From positions 1 through 64,000 of the forward strand of contig JAKSNK010000003.1 in NCBI GenBank assembly GCA_024399835.1: a DNA stretch of 64,000 nt, in the 5' to 3' direction. The stretch is from Paludibacteraceae bacterium (GTDB lineage: Bacteria; Bacteroidota; Bacteroidia; Bacteroidales; Paludibacteraceae). Shown here piece after piece: positions 25,561-33,939 of this stretch. Every line of letters begins with the position of its first letter. The first letter of the stretch is position 1. The translations under genes and the position numbers were made by a program. Below the pieces are notes generated by a model. It saw only the letters and a list, made by a program, of their open reading frames with translations. It ran no database searches and was not told the origin of the DNA.

Positions 25561-26543
25561 GTAAAGTTGCCATATTGGGTAGCGGGTCGTGGGCAACCGC
25601 ACTCGCCAAAATAGTAATGACGAACGAGCAGGAGATTAACTGGTACATTCGTCGGCAGGAGGCGATTGACGCGTTTGTGCAAACGGGACAGAACCCCGGC
25701 TATTTGAGCAATGCGCATTTTGATACCGACCGCATCTTTTTCTCAACGGACATCAATAAAATCATCTCTGCTTCGGACATCATGATTTTGGCTATTCCCT
25801 CGCCTTATGTCAAGCAGACAACGAGCAAGATTCGCCGTTCCCTGCGGGGCAAAACCATCATTACGGCAGTCAAGGGTATGATTCCCGACGAGAACATGAT
25901 TGTCACCGACTATTTGGCGCAGAAGTTTGGAATGACGGCAGACCAGTTAGCCGTTATTGCAGGTCCTTGCCATGCCGAGGAGATTGCTTTGGAGCGCCTC
26001 AGTTACCTCACTATCGGCTGTGCCGACCACGCAAAAGGGGTCGAAATTTCCTCCCTTTTGGCAAACGACTATGTCAAAACCTGTGTGAGCGATGATGTCG
26101 TCGGATTGGAATACTCCAGTGTGATGAAAAATATCTATGCCATCGCTGCCGGCATGTGCCAAAGTTTGCGTTATGGCGACAATTTCCAGTCTGTGCTTAT
26201 CGCCAATGCCGTCCAGGAGATTCAGCGGTTTGTGCAGGCAGTCAATATCGGACATCGGGACATTAATGCCAGCGGGTACCTGGGCGATGTATTGGTTACG
26301 GCATACAGTAAGTTCAGCCGTAACCGCCAATTCGGGCAAATGATAGGAATGGGTTATTCCGTCAAAGCAGCGCAATTGGAAATGGCGATGGTGGCAGAGG
26401 GGTACTATGGTACCAAATGTATTCATATTGCCAACCGGTCGATGCATGTCAATCTGCCTATCGTGGATGCCATGTACACCATTCTGTACGAACACCAATC
26501 GCCTACGATTGTCATTCAGGAACTGACCAAACAATTGAGTTGA
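25557..26543 (+). CDS. gpsA: Glycerol-3-phosphate dehydrogenase [NAD(P)+]
   Basis: Makes sn-glycerol 3-phosphate for phospholipid synthesis. 328 residues. It has the N-terminal dinucleotide-binding loop ILGSGSWATALAK, then VKGMIPDENM and the catalytic-region block VIAGPCHAEEIALERLSYLT, and the C-terminal helical domain (EYSSVMKNIYAIAAGMCQSL, GYLGDVLVTAYSKFSRNRQF). It overlaps the upstream lipoprotein gene by 4 bp (ATGA). Confidence 0.96.
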   Translation: MSKVAILGSGSWATALAKIVMTNEQEINWYIRRQEAIDAFVQTGQNPGYLSNAHFDTDRIFFSTDINKIISASDIMILAIPSPYVKQTTSKIRRSLRGKTIITAVKGMIPDENMIVTDYLAQKFGMTADQLAVIAGPCHAEEIALERLSYLTIGCADHAKGVEISSLLANDYVKTCVSDDVVGLEYSSVMKNIYAIAAGMCQSLRYGDNFQSVLIANAVQEIQRFVQAVNIGHRDINASGYLGDVLVTAYSKFSRNRQFGQMIGMGYSVKAAQLEMAMVAEGYYGTKCIHIANRSMHVNLPIVDAMYTILYEHQSPTIVIQELTKQLS

Positions 26544-26554
26544 TCCTCAAAATA

Positions 26555-26586
26555 TCGAAATATCGAATCCTCGAATCTTCGAATAA
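26555..26586. repeat. 8-bp TCGAATCN tandem array in the pgi leader
   Basis: Four units start at 26555, 26563, 26571 and 26579 (TCGAAATA, TCGAATCC, TCGAATCT, TCGAATAA), followed by AATAATAA and, 23 bp past the array, the pgi ATG. Order, phase and flanking AATAATAA match the dnaK array. Confidence 0.9.
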
Positions 26587-26609
26587 AAATAATAAATAAT
26601 ACATAATTT

Positions 26610-27941
26610 ATGAAACTATGCTTAAAAAACGCCGCTTCGTTTGTTCCTGCGGGAACTATGGAGCGTTTGGCTGCACAAACGGCTGCTGCCAATGAATTGC
26701 TGGAAAACGGCAAAGGAGAAGGAAATGATTTTTTGGGTTGGGTACATCTGCCGAGCGAGACGACCGATGCTTTCTTAAATGAGATACAAAGCACGGCGGA
26801 TATGCTGCGTGCCAAAGCCGAAATCATCGTTGTCGCCGGTATAGGCGGCAGTTATCTTGGTCCGAGAGCCGTCAACGAGGCACTTGACCATACTTTTGGA
26901 CTTAACGGCAATAATCCGCGTGTCGTTTATGCCGGCAACAACATCGGTGAGGACTACCTCGCCGACCTGATGGAACTGCTGGAAGGCAAGACTTTTGCCA
27001 TCATCAACATCTCCAAATCCGGCACGACCACCGAGACTGCCCTCGCTTTCCGTCTGCTCAAGACTATGCTTGAGAAACATGTCGGCAAAGCTGCAGCCAA
27101 AGAACTCATCGTCTGCATTACCGACAAAGCCAAAGGCGCCGCACGCAAAACGGCAGAAATAGAGGGATATAAGACTTTCGTTATTCCTGATAATGTAGGC
27201 GGTCGCTTCAGTGTCCTCACGCCCGTGGGACTGTTGCCTATCGCTTGCGCAGGACACGACATTAAGGCACTCATTCGCGGCGCACAGGACATGGAGAAAG
27301 CCACCGGCTGTGACAAGAGTTATGACCTTAACCCTGCCTGCCAATATGCCGCTATGAGAAACGCGCTCTACCAGTTCGGCAAGAAGATTGAAATAATGGC
27401 TAACTTCAACCCCAAGATTCACTACTTTGCCGAGTGGTGGAAACAACTCTACGGCGAGAGCGAAGGCAAAGACCACAAAGCCATCTTCCCGGCAAGCGTG
27501 GATTTGACTACCGATTTGCACTCAATGGGACAATGGATTCAAGACGGCGAGCGCTCTATCTTCGAGACGGTCATTTCTATCGAAAAAGCCAATAAGACCG
27601 TTATCTTCCCCCGTGACGAGCAGAACTTGGACGGACTGAATTTTTTGGCAGGCAAACGCGTGGACGAAGTCAACAAGATGGCGGAATTAGGCACGCAACT
27701 CGCACATGTGGACGGTGGTGTACCCAATATCAAAATATCCTTTGAGAAGGTGGACGAATACAATATCGGTCAGTTTATTTATTTCTTTGAGCGTGCCTGC
27801 GGTATTTCCGGATATATGCTGGGGGTTAATCCGTTCAACCAACCCGGAGTAGAGGCGTACAAGAAGAACATGTTTGCCCTGCTGGACAAACCCGGCTACG
27901 AGGAAGAAAGCAAAGCCATCAAAGCCCGGTTAAATAAATAA
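26610..27941 (+). CDS. pgi: Glucose-6-phosphate isomerase
   Basis: Interconverts glucose 6-phosphate and fructose 6-phosphate. 443 residues, the short form of the family. Motifs: [40 protein letters not shown] (sugar phosphate site), [19 protein letters not shown], the catalytic region [20 protein letters not shown], and [21 protein letters not shown] 66-bp gap after gpsA holds the 8-bp repeat array. The gene ends 1 bp before the repeat array that leads into nadD. Confidence 0.96.
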   Translation: MKLCLKNAASFVPAGTMERLAAQTAAANELLENGKGEGNDFLGWVHLPSETTDAFLNEIQSTADMLRAKAEIIVVAGIGGSYLGPRAVNEALDHTFGLNGNNPRVVYAGNNIGEDYLADLMELLEGKTFAIINISKSGTTTETALAFRLLKTMLEKHVGKAAAKELIVCITDKAKGAARKTAEIEGYKTFVIPDNVGGRFSVLTPVGLLPIACAGHDIKALIRGAQDMEKATGCDKSYDLNPACQYAAMRNALYQFGKKIEIMANFNPKIHYFAEWWKQLYGESEGKDHKAIFPASVDLTTDLHSMGQWIQDGERSIFETVISIEKANKTVIFPRDEQNLDGLNFLAGKRVDEVNKMAELGTQLAHVDGGVPNIKISFEKVDEYNIGQFIYFFERACGISGYMLGVNPFNQPGVEAYKKNMFALLDKPGYEEESKAIKARLNK

Positions 27942-27942
27942 T

Positions 27943-27982
27943 TACCGATTAACCGATTCACCAACTCCCCGATTCACCAATG
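27943..27982. repeat. 8-bp CACCGATT tandem array forming the nadD start
   Basis: Five units in phase fill the pgi-nadD gap: TACCGATT, AACCGATT, CACCAACT, CCCCGATT, CACCAATG. The last unit supplies the nadD ATG (27980-27982). The same unit recurs after nadD (28551-28597) and inside the Nfn gene (48563-48598). Confidence 0.88.
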
Positions 27983-28549
27983 AACATAGGCATCTATGGC
28001 GGTAGTTTCAATCCCGTGCATTTTGGGCATGTAGGATTGGCGAAATGGATTGTTGAGCATACCGACATAGAGGAAGTGTGGCTGATGGTCAGCCCCAATA
28101 ATCCGCTCAAGAACACCGACGAGTTAGCCCCCGAGCAGGAGCGGCTCGCCGGTGTCCGTTCTGCTATTCAGGGCATTCCCGGACTGATTGCGTCGGATTT
28201 TGAGTTTGCTCTGCCGCGACCGTCCTATACGGCGAATACGCTGCGTGAATTGACTAAGGCATTTCCCCAACATTGCTTTTCGTTGATTATAGGGGAAGAT
28301 AATTGGGAGATTTTTTCTCAGTGGCGTGAATATGAATATATTTTGAGTAATTTTCCCGTGTTGGTCTATCCGCGGCATTGTCGTGGTTTTGCCGACGGCG
28401 AACCGACGGCGGACCGACGGCGAAAGCAGACATTGGACTGCTCTGCACCATCCGTCACACATCTTTCTAACACACATCCATCCGTCACACATCTGTCCGA
28501 CGCACCCTATTTCGACATCTCTTCCACCGACATCCGCCACCAGTCCTAA
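27980..28549 (+). CDS. nadD: Nicotinate-nucleotide adenylyltransferase with a repeat-derived, truncated C-terminus
   Basis: NAD synthesis enzyme joining ATP and nicotinate mononucleotide. 189 residues. The core is intact: IGIYGGSFNPVHFGHVGLAK (nucleotide loop with HxGH), MVSPNNPLK, SLIIGEDNWEIFSQWREYEY and FPVLVYPR. From about residue 136 the sequence becomes low complexity, encoded by 11-bp CCGACGGCGRA units (28392-28424) and a 17-base direct repeat (28448-28464, 28478-28494) giving PSVTHLS twice. It then returns to the family ISSTDIR motif and stops three residues later, lacking the roughly 25-residue helix that normally follows. It may be functional but damaged, or a decaying copy. Confidence 0.85.
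   Translation: MNIGIYGGSFNPVHFGHVGLAKWIVEHTDIEEVWLMVSPNNPLKNTDELAPEQERLAGVRSAIQGIPGLIASDFEFALPRPSYTANTLRELTKAFPQHCFSLIIGEDNWEIFSQWREYEYILSNFPVLVYPRHCRGFADGEPTADRRRKQTLDCSAPSVTHLSNTHPSVTHLSDAPYFDISSTDIRHQS
28392..28424. repeat. 11-bp ACCG array inside nadD
   Basis: Three units in 11-bp phase (CCGACGGCGAA, CCGACGGCGGA, CCGACGGCGAA) lie inside the nadD reading frame. A 14-base block GGTTTTGCCGACGG occurs both here (28385-28398) and just after the gene (28615-28628). Confidence 0.9.
28448..28494. repeat. 30-bp direct repeat inside nadD
   Basis: CCATCCGTCACACATCT occurs at 28448-28464 and 28478-28494, 30 bp apart, encoding PSVTHLSNTH then PSVTHLSDAP. It lies in the atypical C-terminal part of the protein. 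Confidence 0.92.
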
Positions 28550-28550
28550 T

Positions 28551-28597
28551 CCCCGACTCCCCGACTCACCGATTCACCAATTCACCGGTTCACCGCC
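28551..28597. repeat. 8-bp CACCGATT array after nadD
   Basis: Six units in phase: CCCCGACT twice, CACCGATT, CACCAATT, CACCGGTT, CACCGCCC. The array begins 1 bp after the nadD stop. Confidence 0.9.
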
Positions 28598-28621
28598 CCC
28601 CCTGTTTCTTTCGGGGTTTTG

Positions 28622-28643
28622 CCGACGGTCGACCGACGGTCGA
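28622..28643. repeat. Two 11-bp ACCG-type units
   Basis: CCGACGGTCGA is repeated twice in perfect phase. The rest of the 28550-28773 gap holds the 8-bp array, an AT-rich stretch with a duplicated TTTGCGNATTCCAAA block, and the next promoter; no gene is seen there. Confidence 0.9.
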
Positions 28644-28718
28644 ATTATACATCAAGCCACTTTTATACTACTTCTCATAACTCAAAATTACATTTTTTTT
28701 GCGCATTCCAAACTTTTA

Positions 28719-28750
28719 TTTGCGTATTCCAAAAATTTTTATTACCTTTG
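28719..28750 (+). promoter_or_regulatory. Promoter of the 81-residue protein gene
   Basis: TTTG (28719-28722) extended as TTTGCGTATTCCAAAAA, a 20-bp spacer, then TACCTTTG (28743-28750) followed by CA. The ATG is 23 bp downstream of the -7 box. Confidence 0.85.
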
Positions 28751-28773
28751 CACACTCAAATTAAATTAACATT

Positions 28774-29019
28774 ATGCTACGCACTACATTTGACCATTTA
28801 CGCGAGGTGAAAGATAACCTCCCCAAAGGAAGTTCGGCAGTAATCGCCGAGGAGTTAGGCATCGCTGCCGATGATGTAAGAGACTTCTTCAGCGGAACAT
28901 CCAAAGATAGCGGATACCATTTGGAGCCGGGTCCCAACGGGGGCATCGTCACTCTGGACGATACACGCATCCTGGAAGTTGCTTTACGCATCGCCTGGGA
29001 GAAAAACAATGGATTATAA
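28774..29019 (+). CDS. Small conserved-type protein, possibly helix-turn-helix
   Basis: 81 residues, cytoplasmic, no signal peptide. I do not recognise a named family with certainty. The first half (TFDHLREVKDNLPKGSSAVI, AEELGIAADDVRDFF) has the look of a helix-turn-helix: a helix, a GSSAVIAEELGIA turn, then a second helix. The second half carries a Gly/Pro-rich hairpin (GYHLEPGPNGGIVTLDDTRI) and a final helix. It has its own strong promoter and is followed by a stable hairpin, so it is a single-gene unit, as expected for an abundant small regulator. Confidence 0.7.
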   Translation: MLRTTFDHLREVKDNLPKGSSAVIAEELGIAADDVRDFFSGTSKDSGYHLEPGPNGGIVTLDDTRILEVALRIAWEKNNGL

Positions 29020-29037
29020 TTATTTACATCACAACTA

Positions 29038-29076
29038 ACGACAAGAGACATCCTGCACGCAGGGTGCTTTTGTCGT
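29038..29076 (+). terminator. Two-part hairpin after the 81-residue protein gene
   Basis: Outer stem ACGACAA (29038-29044) with TTGTCGT (29070-29076); inner stem CATCCTG (29049-29055) with CAGGGTG (29060-29066). The tail is ATTTCTATT rather than a clean T run. It probably ends the small gene, but could be a leader structure for the barrel protein downstream. Confidence 0.6.
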
Positions 29077-29165
29077 ATTTCTATTGCGCCTGCGCACACA
29101 CGAGGACGAGAAAACGACTTTCTCACAATCAATACAACAACTACTACAAACAACCCACTCACAAA

Positions 29166-30023
29166 ATGAAAAAAATTTACTTACTGAGTTTGATGGTTCT
29201 TGCTGCCATCGTCGCAAAAGCAGAAATCACTCTTGATTACACTGCCGGCGCAGAATTAGTCAGCGCTTACTTATGGCGCGGTCAATACAATGGAGGTCTG
29301 AGTTTGCAGCCGGACCTGGAAGTCGGTTTCTCGGGCAGACACATCGGTTTAAGTGCCGGCGTATGGGGCTCGGTCGGCATTTCCGACTGGAAATTTCAAA
29401 AAGGACTGGAGACAGAAGAGGGCTACAACCCCAACACTTACTTCATGCCCGAATTGGATGTAATTGCCAACTTCTCTTTCTTCGGCATACAAGTCGGCAT
29501 GACACACTATCAGTACTTCCTGCCGGAAGCAAAAGACAACTATCAGACAGAAATAACCCTCGGTTACAACTTCGACGACGAACTGGAAATACCCCTGTAT
29601 ATCAGTTGGAACACTTTCGTTGCCGGTGACGACTTCAACGGAGAATACGACGAAAACGACGAACCCGTTTTAGACGAGAACGGCGACCCCAAATCCAAAC
29701 GCGCCTTCTCTTCCTACCTCGAAATCGGCTACGACCAGGCACTGCCCCGCAACTTCACCCTCGGCGCCAAAATCGGCATGTCCCCCTGGGCAAGCGAGTT
29801 TTACGGCAACGACCGCTTTGCCGTGGTCAATGTATCTGCCCGTCTGGAAAAAGCATGGGAAGTAGGTCCCTGCGAAATGAGCATATTCGCCGAAGGTTGC
29901 CTCAACCCCTATGCCATGCGTCAGGACAAAGAGAACGAATACTTGCACATCAACGCCGCCGGTGACGACAAACTCTATATGCAGACACTCAACGGTACTG
30001 TCGGATTAGGCATTTGGTTCTAA
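29166..30023 (+). CDS. Outer-membrane beta-barrel protein (TorF-like putative porin)
   Basis: 285 residues from ATG 29166 (KKIYLLSLMVLAAIVAKA signal); an upstream in-frame ATG at 29064 lacks a signal peptide. The mature protein begins ITLDYTAGAELVSAYLWRGQ, the start typical of Gcw_chp/TorF-family barrels, and has alternating amphipathic strands ending in an aromatic residue (NGTVGLGIWF), as outer-membrane barrels do. An acidic loop (DDFNGEYDENDEPVLDENGD) lies mid-protein. The substrate is unknown. It precedes apbE by 57 bp. Confidence 0.75.
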   Translation: MKKIYLLSLMVLAAIVAKAEITLDYTAGAELVSAYLWRGQYNGGLSLQPDLEVGFSGRHIGLSAGVWGSVGISDWKFQKGLETEEGYNPNTYFMPELDVIANFSFFGIQVGMTHYQYFLPEAKDNYQTEITLGYNFDDELEIPLYISWNTFVAGDDFNGEYDENDEPVLDENGDPKSKRAFSSYLEIGYDQALPRNFTLGAKIGMSPWASEFYGNDRFAVVNVSARLEKAWEVGPCEMSIFAEGCLNPYAMRQDKENEYLHINAAGDDKLYMQTLNGTVGLGIWF

Positions 30024-30080
30024 CCCGGCAATATCAACAATAAACACAATCCTATTTAAACCAACAAAAACACCACGCTT

Positions 30081-31079
30081 ATGAAACATTTAAACTACCT
30101 GTTGATTGCGTTAGTTGCAATCAGTTTGAACAGCTGCAAACGCTATTATCAGCACCAAGGTTCCATCTTCGGGACTTACTACAACATTCAGTATCAAGGC
30201 AATACGGATTTATTAAGCCAAATACAGCAACGCTTGGACGAGATGGACGCATCACTCAGTATGTACAACCCCAACTCCACCATCTCCAAAATCAACAACA
30301 ACGAATCCGTAGCCACCGATGCCTATTTTGAGCGTATGTTCGCTGCCGCCAATTTCGTCAGCGAAAAGAGTCAAGGCGGCTTTGACATCACCGTCGCCCC
30401 ACTCGTTAACGCATGGGGATTCGGCTTCAAAAACAAAGAAACCGTCACACAACCGTTGATTGACAGTTTATTGCAGTTCATCGGTTATCAATCCGTACAG
30501 TTACAAGACCACCAACTCATCAAGTCCGACCCTCGCACCATGTTGGATGCCAGCGCATTAGCCAAAGGATATGCCTGCGACATCGTTGCCGAGTTATTGG
30601 CAGAAAAGGGTTGCAAAAACTACATGGTGGACATAGGCGGCGAAATCGTTGTCAAAGGGTACAACCGCAAGCATGACCCTTGGAAAATCGGCATTACCAA
30701 ACCGATTGACGACCCGACAGGAGAAAAGCAGGAGTTGCAGGACGCCGTTGATGCAACGGACTTGTGCATGGCTACTTCAGGCAACTACCGCAATTATTAC
30801 CTCGAAGACGGTGTGCGCCGTTCTCATACCATTGACCCTCGCACGGGTTATCCCGTTCACCACAAACTGCTGTCTGCCACCATCATCGCACCCGACTGCA
30901 TGACAGCCGACGCTCTCGCTACCGCCTGCATGGTACTCGGCGAATACAAAGCAGCCGTGATGATTAGCCAAATACGCGAGACCGCCTACTACTTCATTCT
31001 AACCGACGACGAGGGCAATATGATTACCAAAACATCCTCCAATTGGGACGAATTATTGCATAAACAAGCAGAAAATTAA
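30081..31079 (+). CDS. apbE: FAD:protein FMN transferase, lipoprotein
   Basis: Attaches FMN covalently to threonine in target proteins such as Nqr or Rnf subunits in the periplasm. 332 residues, with a lipoprotein signal (AISLNSC). Family motifs: FGTYYNIQYQG, MDASLSMYNPNSTISKIN, GGFDITVAPLVNAWGFG, DASALAKGYACDIVAELL, YMVDIGGEIVVKG, SHTIDPRTGYPV and the metal-site block DCMTADALATACMVLG. No Nqr, Rnf or FMN-bind protein is adjacent in this window. Confidence 0.95.
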   Translation: MKHLNYLLIALVAISLNSCKRYYQHQGSIFGTYYNIQYQGNTDLLSQIQQRLDEMDASLSMYNPNSTISKINNNESVATDAYFERMFAAANFVSEKSQGGFDITVAPLVNAWGFGFKNKETVTQPLIDSLLQFIGYQSVQLQDHQLIKSDPRTMLDASALAKGYACDIVAELLAEKGCKNYMVDIGGEIVVKGYNRKHDPWKIGITKPIDDPTGEKQELQDAVDATDLCMATSGNYRNYYLEDGVRRSHTIDPRTGYPVHHKLLSATIIAPDCMTADALATACMVLGEYKAAVMISQIRETAYYFILTDDEGNMITKTSSNWDELLHKQAEN

Positions 31080-31086
31080 GAATATT

Positions 31087-31118
31087 TTTGGAATTCTCAT
31101 AAAAAAGCAGTAACTTTG
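31087..31118 (+). promoter_or_regulatory. bamD promoter
   Basis: TTTG (31087-31090), 20-bp spacer, TAACTTTG (31111-31118) followed by CA. The ATG at 31138 is 19 bp beyond the -7 box. Confidence 0.85.
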
Positions 31119-31137
31119 CACGCTTTTTCGCCTCTTG

Positions 31138-31938
31138 ATGAAACGAACTAAGTACATATTGATGTTTCTCCCCTTGGTATTGGCAAGTTGCGGGGCTTAT
31201 CAGCAAACGCTGAAATCCAAAGACCCTGAATACAAATACCAAATGGCATTGGAATACTTCAACCAGGAGCAATATGTCAAATGCCAAACTCTCCTGGACG
31301 ATGTTTCTGCCTACTTCAAGGGCACGGAACGCGCACAGGAAGTGCTGATATACTTGGGGCGGGCACACATGGGGCAGAAAAGTTACGGCGCTGCCGCCGA
31401 CCACTTTGAGGCATATATACGCAACTACCCCAAAGGCAAATACATCATCGAAGCACGATTCCAGATAGGACACTGCTACTACTTGGATTCGCCGGATGCA
31501 CGGTTAGACCAGGAGACCACCAACAGCGCCATCAGTTACCTCAGTCAGTTCATTGACTTATACCCCGAAAGCCCGTACATCGAGCAGGCATACAAGGAGT
31601 TAGGCGAGATGTACGACAAACTGGCATACAAGGAATATCTGAGTGCAAAACTGTACTACAACCTGGGTACCTATTTGGGCAACAACTACCTCAGTTGCGA
31701 AATAGTCGCCAAAAACGCCCTCAAGACATATCCGAGCAATGCCCATCAGGAGGAACTGAACTGGTTAATCTTTATGAGCAAATACCAGCAACTGCTCAAC
31801 TCGGTTGAGTCCAAAAAAGCAGAACGGTTGCAGGACGCCGAGGACGAATATTACAGTTTCCGCACCGAATACCCGGACAGCAAACATACCGCACAAGCAG
31901 AAAAAATGTATAAAGAAATTCAAAAAAGAAAAAAGTAA
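31138..31938 (+). CDS. bamD: Outer-membrane assembly lipoprotein BamD
   Basis: 266 residues from ATG 31138; an in-frame TTG lies one codon upstream. Lipoprotein signal LPLVLASC, then about five TPR-like helical hairpins (ALEYFNQEQYVKCQTLLDDV, IYLGRAHMGQKSYGAAADHF, EARFQIGHCYYLDSPDARLD and so on). It matches BamD/ComL, the TPR subunit of the machine that inserts outer-membrane barrels. It begins a tight unit with rpoZ-like (1 bp gap) and coaBC (22 bp gap). Confidence 0.9.
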   Translation: MKRTKYILMFLPLVLASCGAYQQTLKSKDPEYKYQMALEYFNQEQYVKCQTLLDDVSAYFKGTERAQEVLIYLGRAHMGQKSYGAAADHFEAYIRNYPKGKYIIEARFQIGHCYYLDSPDARLDQETTNSAISYLSQFIDLYPESPYIEQAYKELGEMYDKLAYKEYLSAKLYYNLGTYLGNNYLSCEIVAKNALKTYPSNAHQEELNWLIFMSKYQQLLNSVESKKAERLQDAEDEYYSFRTEYPDSKHTAQAEKMYKEIQKRKK

Positions 31939-31939
31939 T

Positions 31940-32275
31940 ATGGATTACAAAAAAACTAAAGCACCAAAGAACACCCCTACTCGTGACATGAATCAAATGA
32001 CCGCCAAAGTAGGCAATGTGTATCAAACGGTTTCTATCATCGCTAAACGCGCCAACCAAATCAGCCAAGCGCTCAAACGCGAATTGGACGGCAAACTGCA
32101 AGACTTCTCTCTGCCACAAGACGCTTTGGACGCAGAGACATTTGAGAACAAAGAACAAATTGAGATTTCGCGCAGTTACGAGCGTATGCCCAAACCCACT
32201 CTCATAGCAACGCAAGAATTTCTGGACGATGAACTCATGTTCAAAGTCGGAACAAAAGACGACCAACTCAAATAG
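31940..32275 (+). CDS. rpoZ: RNA polymerase omega subunit, Rpb6-like
   Basis: 111 residues, starting 1 bp after the bamD stop. The central block KVGNVYQTVSIIAKRANQIS followed by QALKRELDGKLQDFSLP is the conserved omega/Rpb6 core that stabilises the beta-prime subunit. The N-terminal lysine-rich stretch and acidic C-terminus fit the Bacteroidetes version. Placement between bamD and coaBC supports the call. Confidence 0.82.
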   Translation: MDYKKTKAPKNTPTRDMNQMTAKVGNVYQTVSIIAKRANQISQALKRELDGKLQDFSLPQDALDAETFENKEQIEISRSYERMPKPTLIATQEFLDDELMFKVGTKDDQLK

Positions 32276-32297
32276 ATCGTCGTAGCGTTTTCTACCT

Positions 32298-33452
32298 GTG
32301 TTGGAAGGCAAGCACATACTGATTGGTATTAGTGGAGGCATTGCTGCCTACAAGATTCCCGAACTCATACGCCTATTGGTCAAAGCCGGTGCAGATGTTC
32401 GGGTAACGACAACAGCCAACGCCTTGCAGTTTGTTACCGAGACCACCTTGCGTACCCTGAGCGGACACACCGTTTACAGCGATGTGTTCGCCTCTGTCAA
32501 TGCACACGCTACCGAACATATATCTCTGCCTTCGTGGGCAGACCTGATGCTCGTTGCGCCTGCTACCGCCAATGTGCTCGGCAAGATGGCTAACGGCATT
32601 GCAGACGATGCGCTTACCACCACTTTTGCCGCCATGCGAAAGCCCGTCATCATCGCCCCTGCCATGAACGACAACATGTACAACTCCCCCGCTACACAGC
32701 AATGTATGCGTCAATTGGGCACTTGGGACAATGTCACCATGCTGGACTGTGCAGAGGGACCTTTGGCTTGTGGCACCAGCGGGAAAGGGCGGATGCAAGA
32801 ACCCGAATATCTGTTGGAGCAGATATATGCTGCTTTCACCCCGAAGACTCTATCGGGCAAGAAAATAGTCATTACCGCCGGTCCAACTATCGAGAAATTA
32901 GACCCTGTGCGCTATCTTAGCAATTTCTCCACAGGCAAGATGGGACGAGCCATAGCACAAGAGTGTACAAGACGGGGCGCACAGGTCACTCTCATCATGG
33001 GCAACATGTCCGCTCGCGAGATGTGCGACAAGGCAGTCGCCGCCTTTGCCGACGCCGATTGTGCCATTCTCGCTGCCGCCGTTGCGGATTTTCGCCCGGA
33101 GAGCGAAGCCGGCTGCAAAATCAAAAAGCACGACGACAGCAATCAATTGACTCTACAACTGGTCGAAAACCCTGACATAGCCGCCACATTGGGTAAAATA
33201 AAAAAACCGGCACAACAACTGATCGGATTTGCACTTGAAACCGACCACGAAATCGAAAATGCACGGCACAAAATGGGCAAAAAGAATCTTGACATGATTG
33301 TTCTCAATTCTTTGCAAGACCCCGGTGCAGGATTCGGCTACGATACCAACAAGGTCACTTTGCTATTCAACGACGGCACACAAAAAAACTACCCCCTTCT
33401 ATCGAAGGAGGCAGTTGCAGGCATTATTTTGGATAATATCAATCTTTCATAA
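32298..33452 (+). CDS. coaBC: Bifunctional phosphopantothenoylcysteine decarboxylase / phosphopantothenate-cysteine ligase
   Basis: Two steps of coenzyme A synthesis in one 384-residue protein. CoaC half (about 1-180): HILIGISGGIAAYKIPELIR (flavin site), LVAPATANVLGKMANGIAD, IAPAMNDNMYNSPATQQCM and the active-site flap GPLACGTSGKGRMQEPE. CoaB half: GKKIVITAGPTIEKLDPVR, YLSNFSTGKMGRAIAQE, AAVADFRP and DMIVLN. The start is GTG 32298 (or TTG 32301); no ATG fits the N-terminus. The last 14 bp overlap the convergent DUF3276 gene. Confidence 0.95.
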   Translation: MLEGKHILIGISGGIAAYKIPELIRLLVKAGADVRVTTTANALQFVTETTLRTLSGHTVYSDVFASVNAHATEHISLPSWADLMLVAPATANVLGKMANGIADDALTTTFAAMRKPVIIAPAMNDNMYNSPATQQCMRQLGTWDNVTMLDCAEGPLACGTSGKGRMQEPEYLLEQIYAAFTPKTLSGKKIVITAGPTIEKLDPVRYLSNFSTGKMGRAIAQECTRRGAQVTLIMGNMSAREMCDKAVAAFADADCAILAAAVADFRPESEAGCKIKKHDDSNQLTLQLVENPDIAATLGKIKKPAQQLIGFALETDHEIENARHKMGKKNLDMIVLNSLQDPGAGFGYDTNKVTLLFNDGTQKNYPLLSKEAVAGIILDNINLS

Positions 33453-33837
33453 ATCTCCCAAACAATCCTTTTTTCTTGGGTTCATCCATCTCTTCTGTTG
33501 ATTCTGCTGCAGAATCAGCAACTTCTTCTTTGGCTTCGGGAGTCCACTCAGGGCGAGCTTCCATCTTGCCTAACTTACCCTCTACAAACCCAATCACATC
33601 TTGCAATGCCTCTTTGAAGTGATCAAAATCTTCACGATACAGGAACACTTTGTGCTTCTCAAACTGAGGAACCTCATCCTCTATCCCCTGCTTCTTCTTG
33701 CTCTCCGTAATGCACAAATACAAATCATCATTACGCGATTTTTTTACATCCAAATAATAAATGCGCTTACCGGCTTTCACGGAATGTGAATAAACAATCT
33801 CCGGCTCTTTTTTGTCATCAAAACTGCGATTTTCCAT
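33439..33837 (-). CDS. DUF3276 / PUR-family nucleic-acid-binding protein
   Basis: 132 residues, cytoplasmic. The core EIVYSHSVKAGKRIYYLDVK, SRNDDLYLCITESKKK and EKHKVFLYREDFDHFKEALQ is the single PUR-alpha-like repeat of Bacteroidetes and spirochaetes, which binds single-stranded nucleic acid. The tail is acidic (EEVADSAAESTEEMDE) and ends in a basic patch (KKKGLFGRF). It is convergent with coaBC and overlaps it by 14 bp. It has its own promoter (33902-33933). Confidence 0.85.
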   Translation of the reverse strand: MENRSFDDKKEPEIVYSHSVKAGKRIYYLDVKKSRNDDLYLCITESKKKQGIEDEVPQFEKHKVFLYREDFDHFKEALQDVIGFVEGKLGKMEARPEWTPEAKEEVADSAAESTEEMDEPKKKGLFGRFMKD

Positions 33838-33901
33838 CTTTTTTAAAATAATTGTACCTACTTTTTTGACAGAAAGTGCATGCCACTTTCATTTTCGGTT
33901 G

Positions 33902-33933
33902 CAAAGGTAACATTTTTTTAGGATATATGCAAG
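33902..33933 (-). promoter_or_regulatory. Promoter of the DUF3276 gene
   Basis: Minus-strand TACCTTTG (complement of 33902-33909) with CTTG 20 bp upstream (complement of 33930-33933); the extended form reads CTTGCATATATCC. It is back to back with the plus-strand promoter at 33940-33971. Confidence 0.75.
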
Positions 33934-33939
33934 AAAAAA

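Noticed and set aside
31805..32275. Longer start for the Rpb6-like gene at 31805
   Set aside because: It would overlap bamD by over 130 bp and adds residues unlike the family; ATG 31940 directly follows bamD.
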